A stretch of 64,000 nucleotides of DNA from Limnospira fusiformis SAG 85.79 (lineage in GTDB: Bacteria > Cyanobacteriota > Cyanobacteriia > Cyanobacteriales > Microcoleaceae), in assembly GCF_012516315.1 (NCBI RefSeq), contig NZ_CP051185.1, forward strand, positions 5,151,363 to 5,215,362, written 5' to 3'. The notes below the pieces were generated by a model. That model was given only the letters and a program-made list of their open reading frames with translations. It did not search any database and had not been told where the DNA came from. This document shows, one piece after another, positions 37,206 to 46,311 of the stretch. Numbering within the stretch: the stretch's first letter is position 1; every line of letters begins with the position of its first letter. The position numbers and the translations under genes were made by a program.

Positions 37206-38003
37206 TTATTCGGGCTTTAGGCGGACCCGCTTGCCACCGCCGGAGACTTGCAAGGTCTGGCCGCTCACCCAGGACCCCGCCGGTGAAGCCAGCCACAGGA
37301 AGGCGTTGGCAATATCCTGGGGTTTGCCAGCCCGCCCGGTCAGGTTGTCGGGGTGAGCCAGGGCGTACTGAGCCTGTTCATCTAAACCCGCCTCCGCGTA
37401 GCCCGGGGTGATGACTGTACCGATCAGCACCGTGTTGATGCGGACCTGCTTGGCAAAATAGTGGGCTAAACCCAGCATCATGTGGTTGAGTGCGGCTTTG
37501 GCGGCGGAGTAGGCGATGAAGTCAAAAGCGGGCAAGACCCCCACCAGGGAACCGGAGTTGGTGATGGTGGCATTTTCGGCTTGCAGGAGATAGGGGCGGC
37601 AGGCGGAGGTCATCCGCATGGCTGACAGGGTATTGAGTTTGTAGCTTTCGACCATCTCTTCCAAGGGAACGTCGAGGGGGTCGTCGTAGGCTTTGCCCCA
37701 ACCGACGTTATTGACCAGGGTTGAAATGCCACCGAAGGCTTCGACGGTTTTGGCGACGCAGGCTTGGATGTCTGCCTCGACGGTGACGTTGCAGCCGATG
37801 CCCAATGCTTCATTGCCAGTTTCGGCTTGAATAGCGGCTGCGGTAGCCTGGGCTTTTTCTCCGTTCAAGTCGGCAATCATCACCTTCGCCCCGGCACCGG
37901 AAAAGGTTTTGGCGATCGCTTCCCCGATGTTTTGAGCGCCGCCAGTGACGATCGCCACATGGTTATTCATCCGAAAGTCGGCGAAGGAATCAAAATTGCT
38001 CAT
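37206..38003 (-). CDS. Short-chain dehydrogenase/reductase
   Basis: 265 residues, NAD(P)-dependent oxidoreductase of the classical SDR type. TGGAQNIGEAIA nucleotide loop at residues 20-31, LVNNVGWG, catalytic Ser in TNSGSLVGV and YSAAK (Tyr and Lys). C-terminal SGQTLQVSGGG. AAGGAG sits 7 bases before ATG 38003. It follows the SDR at 38063 in the same direction, 59 bases apart, so probably one operon of two paralogous dehydrogenases. Substrate unknown. Codons are visibly G+C-rich. Confidence 0.9.
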   Translation of the reverse strand: MSNFDSFADFRMNNHVAIVTGGAQNIGEAIAKTFSGAGAKVMIADLNGEKAQATAAAIQAETGNEALGIGCNVTVEADIQACVAKTVEAFGGISTLVNNVGWGKAYDDPLDVPLEEMVESYKLNTLSAMRMTSACRPYLLQAENATITNSGSLVGVLPAFDFIAYSAAKAALNHMMLGLAHYFAKQVRINTVLIGTVITPGYAEAGLDEQAQYALAHPDNLTGRAGKPQDIANAFLWLASPAGSWVSGQTLQVSGGGKRVRLKPE

Positions 38004-38062
38004 GGTGGTCTCCTTTTGGGGTTTAAATACTTTGAAATACAGTCAGTTTCTCAGGCGAAAAA

Positions 38063-38830
38063 TTAATCCAATTCCTGAACGCCGCCGCCGCTGACGGTCA
38101 GCACTTGCCCGCTGATCCAACTGGCTGCGGGGGAACAGAGAAACAATGCCGCATAGGCGATATCCTTGGGTTCTCCCAACCGCGCCAAGGGGGTATGTTT
38201 GAGCATGACTTTTTCGACTTCGGGGGTCAGCACCTTCGCCAGCGCGTCGGTTTTGATGGCACCGGGGGCGATCGCATTCACCCGAATTCCCTTGGGTCCC
38301 AAATCGAAGGCGATATTCCTGGTCAGGTGGCTGACGGCGGCTTTGGAAGAACTGTAAGATGCCATGTTGATATTCTTATTTTCCGCCGACATCGAAGAGA
38401 TATTTAAAATCGCCCCCTGTCCGGCTGCTTCCATGTGGGGGGCGCACAATTGGCACAGATGAAACACGGAAAATACATTGATTTTGTAAGCCCAAATAAA
38501 CGTATCCATCGGCATATCGAAAGGTTGAGGACCGCCCCCCCCGGCATTGTTGATTAGCAGGGTAATTTTGCCAAAAGCGTCGAGGGTAGACTGGACCAAA
38601 TTTTCCAAGTCGGAATCCTTGGTGACATCGCAAGGCACGGCTATAGAGCGACCGCCTTTTTCCTTGATGCCGTCGGCTACTGCTGTGGCCGTTTCTTCTT
38701 TTAAATCACTGACGACCACCGCCGCCCCAGCCTGGGCAAATAATTCGGCAATGCCCCGACCGATACCGGCACCGCCCCCCGTGACAATGGCGACTTGATC
38801 CTGGAGTCCGAAGGTTTCCAAAACTGTCAT
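38063..38830 (-). CDS. SDR dehydrogenase closely resembling 7-alpha-hydroxysteroid dehydrogenase
   Basis: 255 residues. From memory of the E. coli HdhA sequence the resemblance is unusual for a random SDR: NNAGGGGPQPFDMPMDTF, then SMSAENKNINMASYSSSKAA (catalytic Ser, Tyr, Lys) and AALFLCSPAASWISGQ-type C-terminus ending SGGGVQELD. TGGGAGIG cofactor loop. HdhA oxidises the 7-alpha hydroxyl of bile acids; in a free-living cyanobacterium the real substrate is probably another secondary alcohol. First gene of the two-SDR unit. Likely acquired by lateral transfer together with the neighbouring G+C-rich genes (inference). Confidence 0.9.
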   Translation of the reverse strand: MTVLETFGLQDQVAIVTGGGAGIGRGIAELFAQAGAAVVVSDLKEETATAVADGIKEKGGRSIAVPCDVTKDSDLENLVQSTLDAFGKITLLINNAGGGGPQPFDMPMDTFIWAYKINVFSVFHLCQLCAPHMEAAGQGAILNISSMSAENKNINMASYSSSKAAVSHLTRNIAFDLGPKGIRVNAIAPGAIKTDALAKVLTPEVEKVMLKHTPLARLGEPKDIAYAALFLCSPAASWISGQVLTVSGGGVQELD

Positions 38831-39005
38831 ACTTGCAAAATCTCCACAATATTAAATACTCGTCATATCCCATCCGAATTATCAACCTGAAAACATGGGG
38901 GAGAGAGTCTTCAATCGGGCGTAAAAATAATCAAAATTAACCCTTTCTCCCGCCAAATATCCCTCTCCTGCTCGCTAGTTTTCGAGGGCTAATGAAACGG
39001 CTCTA

Positions 39006-39500
39006 CTACTCGTGCCGCAGCATGGCTTTCATGACCGCCGCATTGATAAACCAAGAGGCAATCCCGGCAATGATACCCAAGATGATGGCACCGACTAATG
39101 GTGTCACGGGAATCGTTCCCAAAAACTTTTGTAAAAAGAGGGCAAACAATGTCACCGTACCGAAGGCAAACAGAGAATAAAATAGGATAGTTCTCACCCC
39201 AAAAAATAAAAAGGGTCGGTTTAAAAGTTCGGGGAATGGAACTGAGAAATCTTTGGCTTTTTTGCCGAATGTAAAAAAGGCGATCGTTCCTAAGATGAGC
39301 GACAGCATGAATGCCGTCATCACCCCCGTCGAGAAGACCGTTTTTTCATGGGCTGATATCGTGTCAACGGTCAGAGGTATCGTCTCTTTTCCTCGAAACA
39401 TAAGCCAGCCGATCACGCCGTTGATGATGGCGTTGATTACACCGCTCGTTACGGCATTCTTTTGAATGAAATCATTGGCCTGATGTGAGGCGGGAACCAT
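39006..39500 (-). CDS. Four-helix membrane protein, unknown
   Basis: 164 residues with four clear membrane segments (about 18-38, 58-80, 95-120, 130-152), small soluble loops (GRKAKDFSVPFPELLN-type) and a short charged C-terminus. No recognised family; resembles small permease-like or ABC-exporter accessory proteins in general character only. Lies between the SDR pair and the regulator. Confidence 0.6.
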   Translation of the reverse strand: MVPASHQANDFIQKNAVTSGVINAIINGVIGWLMFRGKETIPLTVDTISAHEKTVFSTGVMTAFMLSLILGTIAFFTFGKKAKDFSVPFPELLNRPFLFFGVRTILFYSLFAFGTVTLFALFLQKFLGTIPVTPLVGAIILGIIAGIASWFINAAVMKAMLRHE

Positions 39501-39615
39501 AGAGTCACTCTGACCGATTTAACTACACCCGAATAATATATGATCGAAATCTGAAAAGTTTGTGTAATGTGGGAGGTATGCTCCCGCCGATTTACCCTGA
39601 GCCGGACACCAAACC

Positions 39616-40827
39616 ATGAGAATTCTGCTCACCTCCCCGGACACAACCCTACAGAACCAACTGCATCAAGACTTATCTCGCCAAAACTTTGTCGTCGATG
39701 TGGCCACCGATGGCGAGGAGGCTTGGGAATTGATCCAGGCATTTATGTACGATGCGGTTTTGCTGGAGTTGCTGTTACCCAAGTTGGATGGAATTGCCTT
39801 CTGTAGTCGGTTGCGGGATGTGGGCAACCCGGTGATCGTTTTGCTGATGTTGGAGCCTTCCGATGCGGAGACTTGTATCGAGGGTTTAGATAGCGGCGCG
39901 GATACTTGTTTGGTGAAACCCATTCGCATCCCAGAACTGCTGGCTCATCTCCGGGCTCTGGCGCGGCGGAGCCTGCGTCGGGCTAGTCCCCTGCTCACCT
40001 GGGGGCCCATGTCTCTCAATCCCGCCTCCGGGCAGATCACCTGCTGCGGTCAAATTTTGAAAGTCAACCGCAAGGAATATCAAATTCTGGAGCTATTTTT
40101 GAGGCATCCCCGGCAAATGTTTTCTCGCGACAAAATTGGCGATCGCCTCTGGACATTGGACGATGAATTGCCCACCGATGCCACCATCAACAGCCACATC
40201 CGCAGCATTCGCCGTAAACTCGAACAGGCGGGAATTAACAATTTGATTCAAACCCACTACGGTCGGGGATACTGTCTCGATCCGGTTTACAACATTGAAA
40301 CCCAGTCCGCCAAGGGATTATCCGATCCCCCGAAAGAGATGCTCGATTCCATGGCCGCCAACATCTGGCAAGAATTGATGGTGGCGAATGCCCGCCTGCA
40401 CGGAGAAATTGAGCATCGCAAACATATTGAAGCTCGACTGCGGCGATCGGAAATGATGTTGCGAAATGCTCAACGAATGGCTCATGTCGGGTGTTGGGAG
40501 TTCGATGTCGAAACTCGCGAAACCTATTGGACGGAGGAACTTTTTCTCATCCATGGCCTCGATCCGAATCTGCCGGCTCCCAAACCCGAAGAAGTTTCGG
40601 CCCTGATTCACCCCGACGATCTCCCACTCCACGAGGAGGCGATTCGGATTCCGGCACTGCAAAGAAAAGCCTTTGAAGTGAACTTACGCATCATTCGAGC
40701 CAACGATGGGGAAATTCGCCATATCAACGCCCGAGGCGGTCCGGTTTTCGATCGCTCTGGTCGGGCGATCAAGTTGACGGGAACCACCTTCGATGTAACC
40801 CGATGGCTCCGCTACCCAGTTAAGTAG
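39616..40827 (+). CDS. Degenerate response regulator: receiver, OmpR-type DNA-binding and PAS domains
   Basis: 403 residues: receiver 1-117, winged-helix OmpR/PhoB domain about 130-225 (LNPASGQITC...VNRKEYQILELF...THYGRGYCL), coiled linker 245-290 and a PAS domain 295-398 (GCWEFDVETRETYW, HPDDLPLHEEA, GTTFDVT). The receiver lacks the phosphoacceptor: Glu51 stands where PhoB has Asp54 (DAVLLELLLP), the acidic pair reads SPD, and the switch Thr is absent; Lys101 remains. REC-wHTH-PAS is an unusual order. The last codons and stop (PVK-TAG) lie at the edge of the dispersed repeat beginning GTAGGTTGGG, so the original C-terminus may be lost. Confidence 0.88.
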   Translation: MRILLTSPDTTLQNQLHQDLSRQNFVVDVATDGEEAWELIQAFMYDAVLLELLLPKLDGIAFCSRLRDVGNPVIVLLMLEPSDAETCIEGLDSGADTCLVKPIRIPELLAHLRALARRSLRRASPLLTWGPMSLNPASGQITCCGQILKVNRKEYQILELFLRHPRQMFSRDKIGDRLWTLDDELPTDATINSHIRSIRRKLEQAGINNLIQTHYGRGYCLDPVYNIETQSAKGLSDPPKEMLDSMAANIWQELMVANARLHGEIEHRKHIEARLRRSEMMLRNAQRMAHVGCWEFDVETRETYWTEELFLIHGLDPNLPAPKPEEVSALIHPDDLPLHEEAIRIPALQRKAFEVNLRIIRANDGEIRHINARGGPVFDRSGRAIKLTGTTFDVTRWLRYPVK

Positions 40828-41037
40828 GTTGGGGGTCGCTACGAAACCCAACGCCACCATCTCTCTCCCTGTTGGGTTTCACGGAGTTTCACCCAACCTA
40901 CCAAGCTACATCGAACATGGTAAATTGTGTTACCCTTGATAAGGGCGATCGCGTTCCGGTTTCACCCCAGCAACAAGTGTTGGGTGAAACCCGAGCCACA
41001 AGTGTTGGGTGAAACCCGAGCCACAAAGGGCGATCGC
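40824..41037. repeat. Dispersed palindromic repeat copies
   Basis: One divergent full palindrome (GTAGGTTGGGGGTCGC ... CACCCAACCTACC) followed by two GTGTTGGGTGAAACCCGAGCCACAA half-units and HIP1 octamers. It supplies the stop codon of the regulator and ends just before the stop of the gene at 41046. Confidence 0.85.
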
Positions 41038-41045
41038 TTTTTCCG

Positions 41046-41384
41046 TCACAACTGACCCAGGGAATCTTTAAGTACCAATTTCAATTCCTTGGTAATTGGC
41101 AGCCAATCAATTTCACGGCATAACTTCGACGGACTTTCACCATCTTGGAGCCGTTGCCAATAAACTTCCACTAGAAGCGTTTTTAAACCATATTTAGTCA
41201 ATGCGTCCGATGCTAGTCCAATGATTCCTAATAATACAATTCCGCCCAGCATCCCACCAGGTCCTAGCATTGCTAAAGCCGCTGTGATCGCGGCGGCTCC
41301 CGTCAGTCCTGTAGTCGCCATGGTAATTAACAGAACCACTGCTGGTAAACCCACACCTGCTAATTTTCTTACGATTTCATCCAT
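41046..41384 (-). CDS. Small glycine-zipper membrane protein
   Basis: 112 residues. Residues 10-66 form two hydrophobic helices rich in small residues (LLITMATTGLTGAAAITAAL, GPGGMLGGIVLLGIIGL), a glycine-zipper pattern. The C-terminal 45 residues are soluble and basic/aromatic (VEVYWQRLQDGESPSKL). GGAG 9 bases before ATG 41384. Such small proteins occur widely in cyanobacteria without known function; a pore- or holin-like role is possible. Confidence 0.62.
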   Translation of the reverse strand: MDEIVRKLAGVGLPAVVLLITMATTGLTGAAAITAALAMLGPGGMLGGIVLLGIIGLASDALTKYGLKTLLVEVYWQRLQDGESPSKLCREIDWLPITKELKLVLKDSLGQL

Positions 41385-42321
41385 GAGATGTCACTCCCAA
41401 ATCTTCTTGGTTATTAATGACTAACTCCACAGGCGATCGCTATACTTAAAGTTCCCTAATTCCTAGCATTAATAAATACTCTCAGAATTTAGATAACTTC
41501 CGCCATCAGTCAAACAATCACCCGCCAAGTTAGCTTGAAGTACATCATCTCCCGCTTCTCCCATAGCTTCTGATTGGAGCCGTGCGCCGCCACAGGACTA
41601 GACCACAAGGGGGAAATCTGCCATTTTCCCTGGGATTAACACTCTCTGGGGGTTCCACAGTCATAATTACACTGACAATTTGCCGATACCAGCGCCATAT
41701 TTTCGCGGTTGTGTCAATGAATTAGAGAATCTCGGCTGAGTTATTAGCATGGAAAATTTATACTCTGATTCCAGATTACATTTTTGACTACATTTTGCCA
41801 ATATGTATTTTCACTGAAATTTCCGGGGTTGTTTGTGGGGTCTGTTTCCGTAAATTTACTGAGGATAAACCGGGATTGTCAGGGATTGGTAAAATGCTGA
41901 AGTGGCTAGACCTGTCATGGTATAACTTTTTTGCCGAAAGGGAAGTGTTGCACATTAAATAGAACTTTTTGATATCTACTTAATTTTACTGGGAATTGAT
42001 AATGTCATGATATCTTGACAGTTTAGCCAGATCTATGGTGGGGGTTGTGATGACGGACGGGGAAGGCTGGATCACAATGTCAGCCAAAGATCGGGTTTCA
42101 ACACCTGAAATTGGTAGAATCAGGTATTCAATCTCAGATAATGATGGTATAATTACTCACCAGACGAAACAGAATTGACGTTTATAGATTTTGAGAGTAG
42201 CGATCGCCACTACCTGGGACGGCGACTGGTGGGGTGGTGGTTGCTGAGACTGATCATAAGCAGTAGGTGCTTACCCGCTGCGAGTTGTGGTTATTTTGTT
42301 GTTTTCACCGTTGAGGGAATC
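41385..42321. other. Gene-free region upstream of the first phasin-like gene
   Basis: Over 900 bases; no reading frame I can support. Contains A+T-rich promoter-like stretches near 41920-41990 (TATAACTTTTTTGCC) and 42140-42160 (GGTATAATTACTCACC), either of which could drive the downstream gene. Confidence 0.4.
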
Positions 42322-42573
42322 ATGAGCAAAAATTGGTTTGAAGACTATCAGCAACAATGGCTGGATACCTGGAAAAATAGTTGGGACAGTATCAAGGATC
42401 TATCTAATACTTCTGAGGCTATGACGAAGGCGTTAGATTTTCAACAAGAAACTGTCAATGGGACTCTGAAAATACAGCAGGAAGCCCTGGAAACTATCGC
42501 CACTGCTCAAAAACAGTGGTGGGATAGTTATTTTGATTGGGCTAAACAGATACCTCTGGTTACCAATAAATAA
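42322..42573 (+). CDS. Phasin-like small helical protein 1
   Basis: 83 residues from ATG 42322 (GAGGGA 4 bases upstream); a longer upstream frame exists but is not phasin-like. Amphipathic helix throughout: WFEDYQQQWLDTWKNSW, LDFQQETVNGTLKIQQEAL and TAQKQWWDSYFDW. Phasins coat PHB granules and this matches the general PhaP pattern and the paralogue at 43753. Located with phaC/phaE, consistent with a granule-surface role. Confidence 0.78.
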   Translation: MSKNWFEDYQQQWLDTWKNSWDSIKDLSNTSEAMTKALDFQQETVNGTLKIQQEALETIATAQKQWWDSYFDWAKQIPLVTNK

Positions 42574-42595
42574 CCAGAAGTTGGGGGGGTTGGGT

Positions 42596-43285
42596 TTAAC
42601 CTAGGTTGGCGATGGGCTCCCAATTCTGAACGTCTTTCAGTAAACTTTGGTAGCCTTGAACATTGGGATGTAAACCGTCGGAACTCAGTTGCGATCGCAC
42701 CCAATCTTCCCCACGAGACAGCCACAGGTCGAATATATCTAAATAGGGGATATCCCGGACTTCGCAGCCTCGCCGTGTGGCTTCTTTGTAGGCGTATTGG
42801 TCCGCGTGGTTGTAGTACATACAGCCTAAAAAGGGCATTTTGCTTTCGTCAACGGGAGGCATTCCTACGAAGATGACTGGACAGAGGCTTTGGGCCCTTT
42901 CCAGAAGGGTGGCGACATGGATGCGAAATGCGTCGAAATCTGTGAGCGATCGGCCGTTGGGTCTTCCTAAGCGGGGGGTGTCATTGAGTCCTACTGATAA
43001 AATAATTAGGTCTGGTAGGCGGTTTCTTAATTCTCCCCGTTGCCGAAATTCCTGCTCGAGACGCTGGGTAACTTGGGCGACGGTATTACCACGAATCCCT
43101 AGGTTGTAAAGCGCATGACCGCCCTTCTCTGGAGACATCCACTCGCGTCGCAATTGTTCTACCCAACCTCCGCCGACTGGATCTCCGAATCCATAAATCA
43201 GACTGTCCCCCAAAGCGATAATTCTTAGGGGGGTCTGTTTCGTATGGGTGGGCGCAAACTTGGTTGTTGCAACTGCTTGTATCAT
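42596..43285 (-). CDS. SGNH/GDSL-family hydrolase
   Basis: 229 residues, no signal peptide. Block I GDSLIYGFGD with nucleophilic Ser, block II-like Gly, block III GLNDTP (Asn), and block V DGLHPN with catalytic Asp/His. Acts on ester bonds, for example lipids or short acyl esters; substrate unknown. It sits between the two phasin-like genes on the opposite strand. AGGAGA 9 bases upstream of ATG 43285. Confidence 0.88.
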   Translation of the reverse strand: MIQAVATTKFAPTHTKQTPLRIIALGDSLIYGFGDPVGGGWVEQLRREWMSPEKGGHALYNLGIRGNTVAQVTQRLEQEFRQRGELRNRLPDLIILSVGLNDTPRLGRPNGRSLTDFDAFRIHVATLLERAQSLCPVIFVGMPPVDESKMPFLGCMYYNHADQYAYKEATRRGCEVRDIPYLDIFDLWLSRGEDWVRSQLSSDGLHPNVQGYQSLLKDVQNWEPIANLG

Positions 43286-43752
43286 GGGATGCTGCTCTCC
43301 TAAGTTGGCAGTGGTCTTTACCTGGATGGTAGTGTTTTAGCAATCTACTGTAACACAGCTTAACATAATAAAACTTAATAAAAAAGTTCTTGGTGAACTG
43401 ATGTGGCTAAAATCCCTCAGCAGTGGTATCTCAAACTACAATTTATGTCTGGGGATAGATTGTTGTTGGCGATCGCTTCTAAAGATTAAAATTCGGTTAA
43501 TATTCCGTAAACTAAGATCCTCCCTAGCGCTTAGGTCGGCGGCTTTTTGAGAATACCTGGGGTCAATTGATGGGAAAAATGAGATTTTGTTACAAATCTA
43601 TAGATTAGCTAAAAAGCATCAATTTTGAGCAAATTATCTTATAATTTAGGGTAGTGTTTCCCAGGCTTTAGGAAACGACTGGCCGGGAATCGCTATGGAG
43701 TCAATCAGAGTCAGATTTGATTGGCGAGAAGTAATTTACTGGTTTATGCAAT
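43286..43752. other. Intergenic, no gene seen
   Basis: Holds the divergent promoters of the GDSL hydrolase (minus) and the second phasin-like gene (plus). A TATAATTTAGGGTAGTG stretch near 43640 is a plausible -10 for the latter. Confidence 0.4.
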
Positions 43753-44022
43753 ATGGATACTAAGCTTTTTGAAGATTACCAAAAGCAAATGGTAGACTTG
43801 CAGAAAAAATGGTTTGACACTTGGATGGAGGGTTTTCCGGGTTGGAAGCCTCCCTCTAATTTATCAGAGGGTTTTGAACAGACTCTGAAATTGCAGGAGG
43901 AAATGGTTAAGTCTTATCTGGAGACACAAAAGCAGACCACCCAAATGATGCTGGATGCTCAAAAACAACTCTGGACAGAGTATTTTAATACTATGCGTAA
44001 AACTGCCGAGAGTGTGAAGTAA
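43753..44022 (+). CDS. Phasin-like small helical protein 2
   Basis: 89 residues: LFEDYQKQMVDLQKKWFDTW, LKLQEEMVKSYLETQKQT and LDAQKQLWTEYFNT. Paralogous to the protein at 42322 and similar in size to Synechocystis PhaP. It is expected to coat PHB granules. Converges on phaC, with a hairpin between. Confidence 0.8.
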   Translation: MDTKLFEDYQKQMVDLQKKWFDTWMEGFPGWKPPSNLSEGFEQTLKLQEEMVKSYLETQKQTTQMMLDAQKQLWTEYFNTMRKTAESVK

Positions 44023-44040
44023 GGCATCAAAAAAGCGGAA

Positions 44041-44067
44041 GGGGGTAGATTGTTTTTGTCAACCCCC
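44041..44067. terminator. Hairpin between the phasin-like gene and phaC
   Basis: GGGGGT (44041-44046) pairs with ACCCCC (44062-44067) across a T-rich loop, in the 66-base gap between convergent genes; it may serve both directions. Moderate support only. Confidence 0.45.
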
Positions 44068-44088
44068 CCTAATTAGCCGCTAATCAAA

Positions 44089-45210
44089 TTACTCTCGCAC
44101 TTTTAACCAATCAACAATGGTTGGGGGTAGGTCTCGCTGTACTTTACCACTGACATACATACCGATATGACCTACAGGGAAGGATTTGGCGGTGTAGTCC
44201 TCACTGCTGATGTATTCCTCTAAGGCTAGGGAAGAGGAAGGGGGGACTAGGTGATCTTTCTCGGCGTAGAGGTTGAGAACTGGCATGGTAATATTGCTTA
44301 AATCTACCCGAGAATCACCAATCATTACTTCGCCTTTGATTAGTTTGTTTTCCTGATAAAAATCTTTCAGGAATTGGCGATAGGTTTCTCCGGCTTGGTC
44401 GGGACTATCAAAAATCCATTTTTCCATGCGGAGGAAGTTTAGCAGTTTGTCGCGACTTCCCATGATTTCGGGTAAATCGAGATATTTTTGATATCCTAAT
44501 TGTAGGGGTTTTAACATCAGAAACTCGATGTTTAAATAGTCGCCGGGAATGTTACCTAAAGCCTCAACCATGAGGTCAACATCTATGGCTTCCGGTCCCA
44601 ATGTACAGCCTCCCCGCGCATTTAACAGGGTATTTGGCATATCAAAGTTGACTGGCGCAACCATGGTGATGAGGTTTTGCACTTTTTCGGGATATAGGGA
44701 ACTGTAGCAGAGGCTAAAGGTTCCTCCCTGACAAACTCCTAGGAGGTTGATTTTATCGAGTTCATAGTGATCGCGCAGAAAATCAACACAGTTATTAATA
44801 TAACCGTTGATGTAATCATCTAAGGTTAACCAGCGATCGCTACGGGTAGGATATCCCCAGTCAATCAAATAGACATCTAATCCCAAACTGAGTAAATTAG
44901 CAACTAAGGAACGACCCTCTTGCAAATCTACCATAAAGGGACGATTGACTAAAGCATAAACAATTAGCAGGGGTACAGAAAGGGTTTTTTTGACTTTGGG
45001 TTCAAAACGATAAAGGGTGACTTTATCTTCCTGATAAACTGCTTCTTTGGGTGTGACCCCAACGATAATTTCTTCCTCCCGTAAACTGCTAAGGTTGTCC
45101 ATACCATGAACAATTTTTTCGGTGAGGTCTGCATATTCCTGGGTTAAGTCTTCTAAACCCATTTGTAAGGCGAAAGGTAACATAGCTTGATGTCCTCCAA
45201 GCAAAGACAT
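44089..45210 (-). CDS. phaC: Class III poly(3-hydroxyalkanoate) synthase subunit PhaC
   Basis: About 373 residues from ATG 45210 (a GTG at 45225 would add five). Polymerises 3-hydroxybutyryl-CoA into PHB on granules with PhaE. Alpha/beta-hydrolase fold with the lipase-like box GVCQGG carrying the catalytic cysteine, the Asp in YAEKDHLVPP and the His in VGHIGMYVSG. LIDWGYPTRSDRWLTLDDY is a family hallmark. It follows phaE by about 60 bases in the same direction. Confidence 0.96.
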   Translation of the reverse strand: MSLLGGHQAMLPFALQMGLEDLTQEYADLTEKIVHGMDNLSSLREEEIIVGVTPKEAVYQEDKVTLYRFEPKVKKTLSVPLLIVYALVNRPFMVDLQEGRSLVANLLSLGLDVYLIDWGYPTRSDRWLTLDDYINGYINNCVDFLRDHYELDKINLLGVCQGGTFSLCYSSLYPEKVQNLITMVAPVNFDMPNTLLNARGGCTLGPEAIDVDLMVEALGNIPGDYLNIEFLMLKPLQLGYQKYLDLPEIMGSRDKLLNFLRMEKWIFDSPDQAGETYRQFLKDFYQENKLIKGEVMIGDSRVDLSNITMPVLNLYAEKDHLVPPSSSLALEEYISSEDYTAKSFPVGHIGMYVSGKVQRDLPPTIVDWLKVRE

Positions 45211-45270
45211 ATTAAATTGGATCACGAATTGAGTCAGACTGTTGAGACAAATATTAGGAGTAACTTTCTC

Positions 45271-46293
45271 TCAACTTACTTCTTGAATTGACTCGGGTTT
45301 GGGTGAAGATGCTGTCATGGTGGATATCTGTTTTTTGAGAGATTTAACCTCTTTGCGGAGTTCGTAAATGATTTTGTGCATTTCGTCAATTTCGCTGCGG
45401 AGGGGGAGATTGAGCGATCGCATAGAAATCTCCATCAACTTTTGTTGTTCTAGTCGATAGGCGTTGAGGGAGTTAATAAACCTTCCCCTAATTTTGAGTT
45501 TATCTTCGGAACAGAAAGTTTCCTCAAATACATCATCTATAGCCACACTCCATAACTGCTGAAACTGCCGCCAAGTTTCGACTTTTTCGCCTTTGCTAAC
45601 TCCCGCCGCTAATTTTTCGATTAACTTCTCAAAGGCGCGGACTTGGATATCTGCTAAAACTACCTGATAATCATTACTAGCGCGATAAAAATTTATCCAA
45701 GCCTGAAAATGACTCATCATGGTACTATTCAACTCGCGACTAATACCAAACATCGGACTTTGTAGCAGGGTTCCTAGGCTGGGTTGATACAGTTGTTCCC
45801 AGTAGAGGTTATTTAACTCGATTAATGCTTCACTTTTACCCATCATGGCTTCACCCATGGGAACCATAGCCGCGCCGCTGTAGTTCATCCACATTTGGTT
45901 AAACTTCTGCATTTGTTCCATGTAGAGTTTCCCCAGGGTCGTGCCGCTTCCGGTCATCTTAGTGGGAACACTCATATATTGTTCCATTTGCTGGCGAATT
46001 TGCTGGGAGTAGTTTTCTAGGGTTTGTTCCCAATTCGCACCAGATTCAACTTTTGGTAATATATCTTTCCAGGCTTCAAAGGAAAATTGTAGAAAACGCA
46101 TCAATGAGGCCTGATTTTTTGCCATTTGTTCGGTTATTCCCCCGGAGTGGGACTGGCCATTTTTATCGGTGTCAGATACTCCTGACCCACTCATCAGATC
46201 AAACCAGTTTTTCCAGATGTCATTTCCGGTCTGAGTCCAGGTGTTTACCCATTGATTGGCCATTTCGTTCCACGGATTTGTTTCGTTTTCCAT
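45271..46293 (-). CDS. phaE: Class III PHA synthase subunit PhaE
   Basis: 340 residues, helical, no catalytic motif; partner subunit required by PhaC. Tryptophan-rich N-terminus (WNEMANQWVNTWTQTGNDIW), a central FQAWINFYRASNDYQ, and a C-terminal coiled coil (LNLPLRSEIDEMHKIIYEL) as in cyanobacterial PhaE. The phaE-phaC operon starts here; an IS607 relic ends 18 bases upstream of its ATG and so has replaced or separated the native promoter region. Confidence 0.93.
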   Translation of the reverse strand: MENETNPWNEMANQWVNTWTQTGNDIWKNWFDLMSGSGVSDTDKNGQSHSGGITEQMAKNQASLMRFLQFSFEAWKDILPKVESGANWEQTLENYSQQIRQQMEQYMSVPTKMTGSGTTLGKLYMEQMQKFNQMWMNYSGAAMVPMGEAMMGKSEALIELNNLYWEQLYQPSLGTLLQSPMFGISRELNSTMMSHFQAWINFYRASNDYQVVLADIQVRAFEKLIEKLAAGVSKGEKVETWRQFQQLWSVAIDDVFEETFCSEDKLKIRGRFINSLNAYRLEQQKLMEISMRSLNLPLRSEIDEMHKIIYELRKEVKSLKKQISTMTASSPKPESIQEVS

Positions 46294-46311
46294 TGTCTAT
46301 ACCTGATACAT

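Noticed and set aside
37039-37356. Proline-rich frame MLQCCSYNLATHNPP on the plus strand
   Set aside because: It overlaps the antisense strand of the SDR gene and shows no family or start signal.
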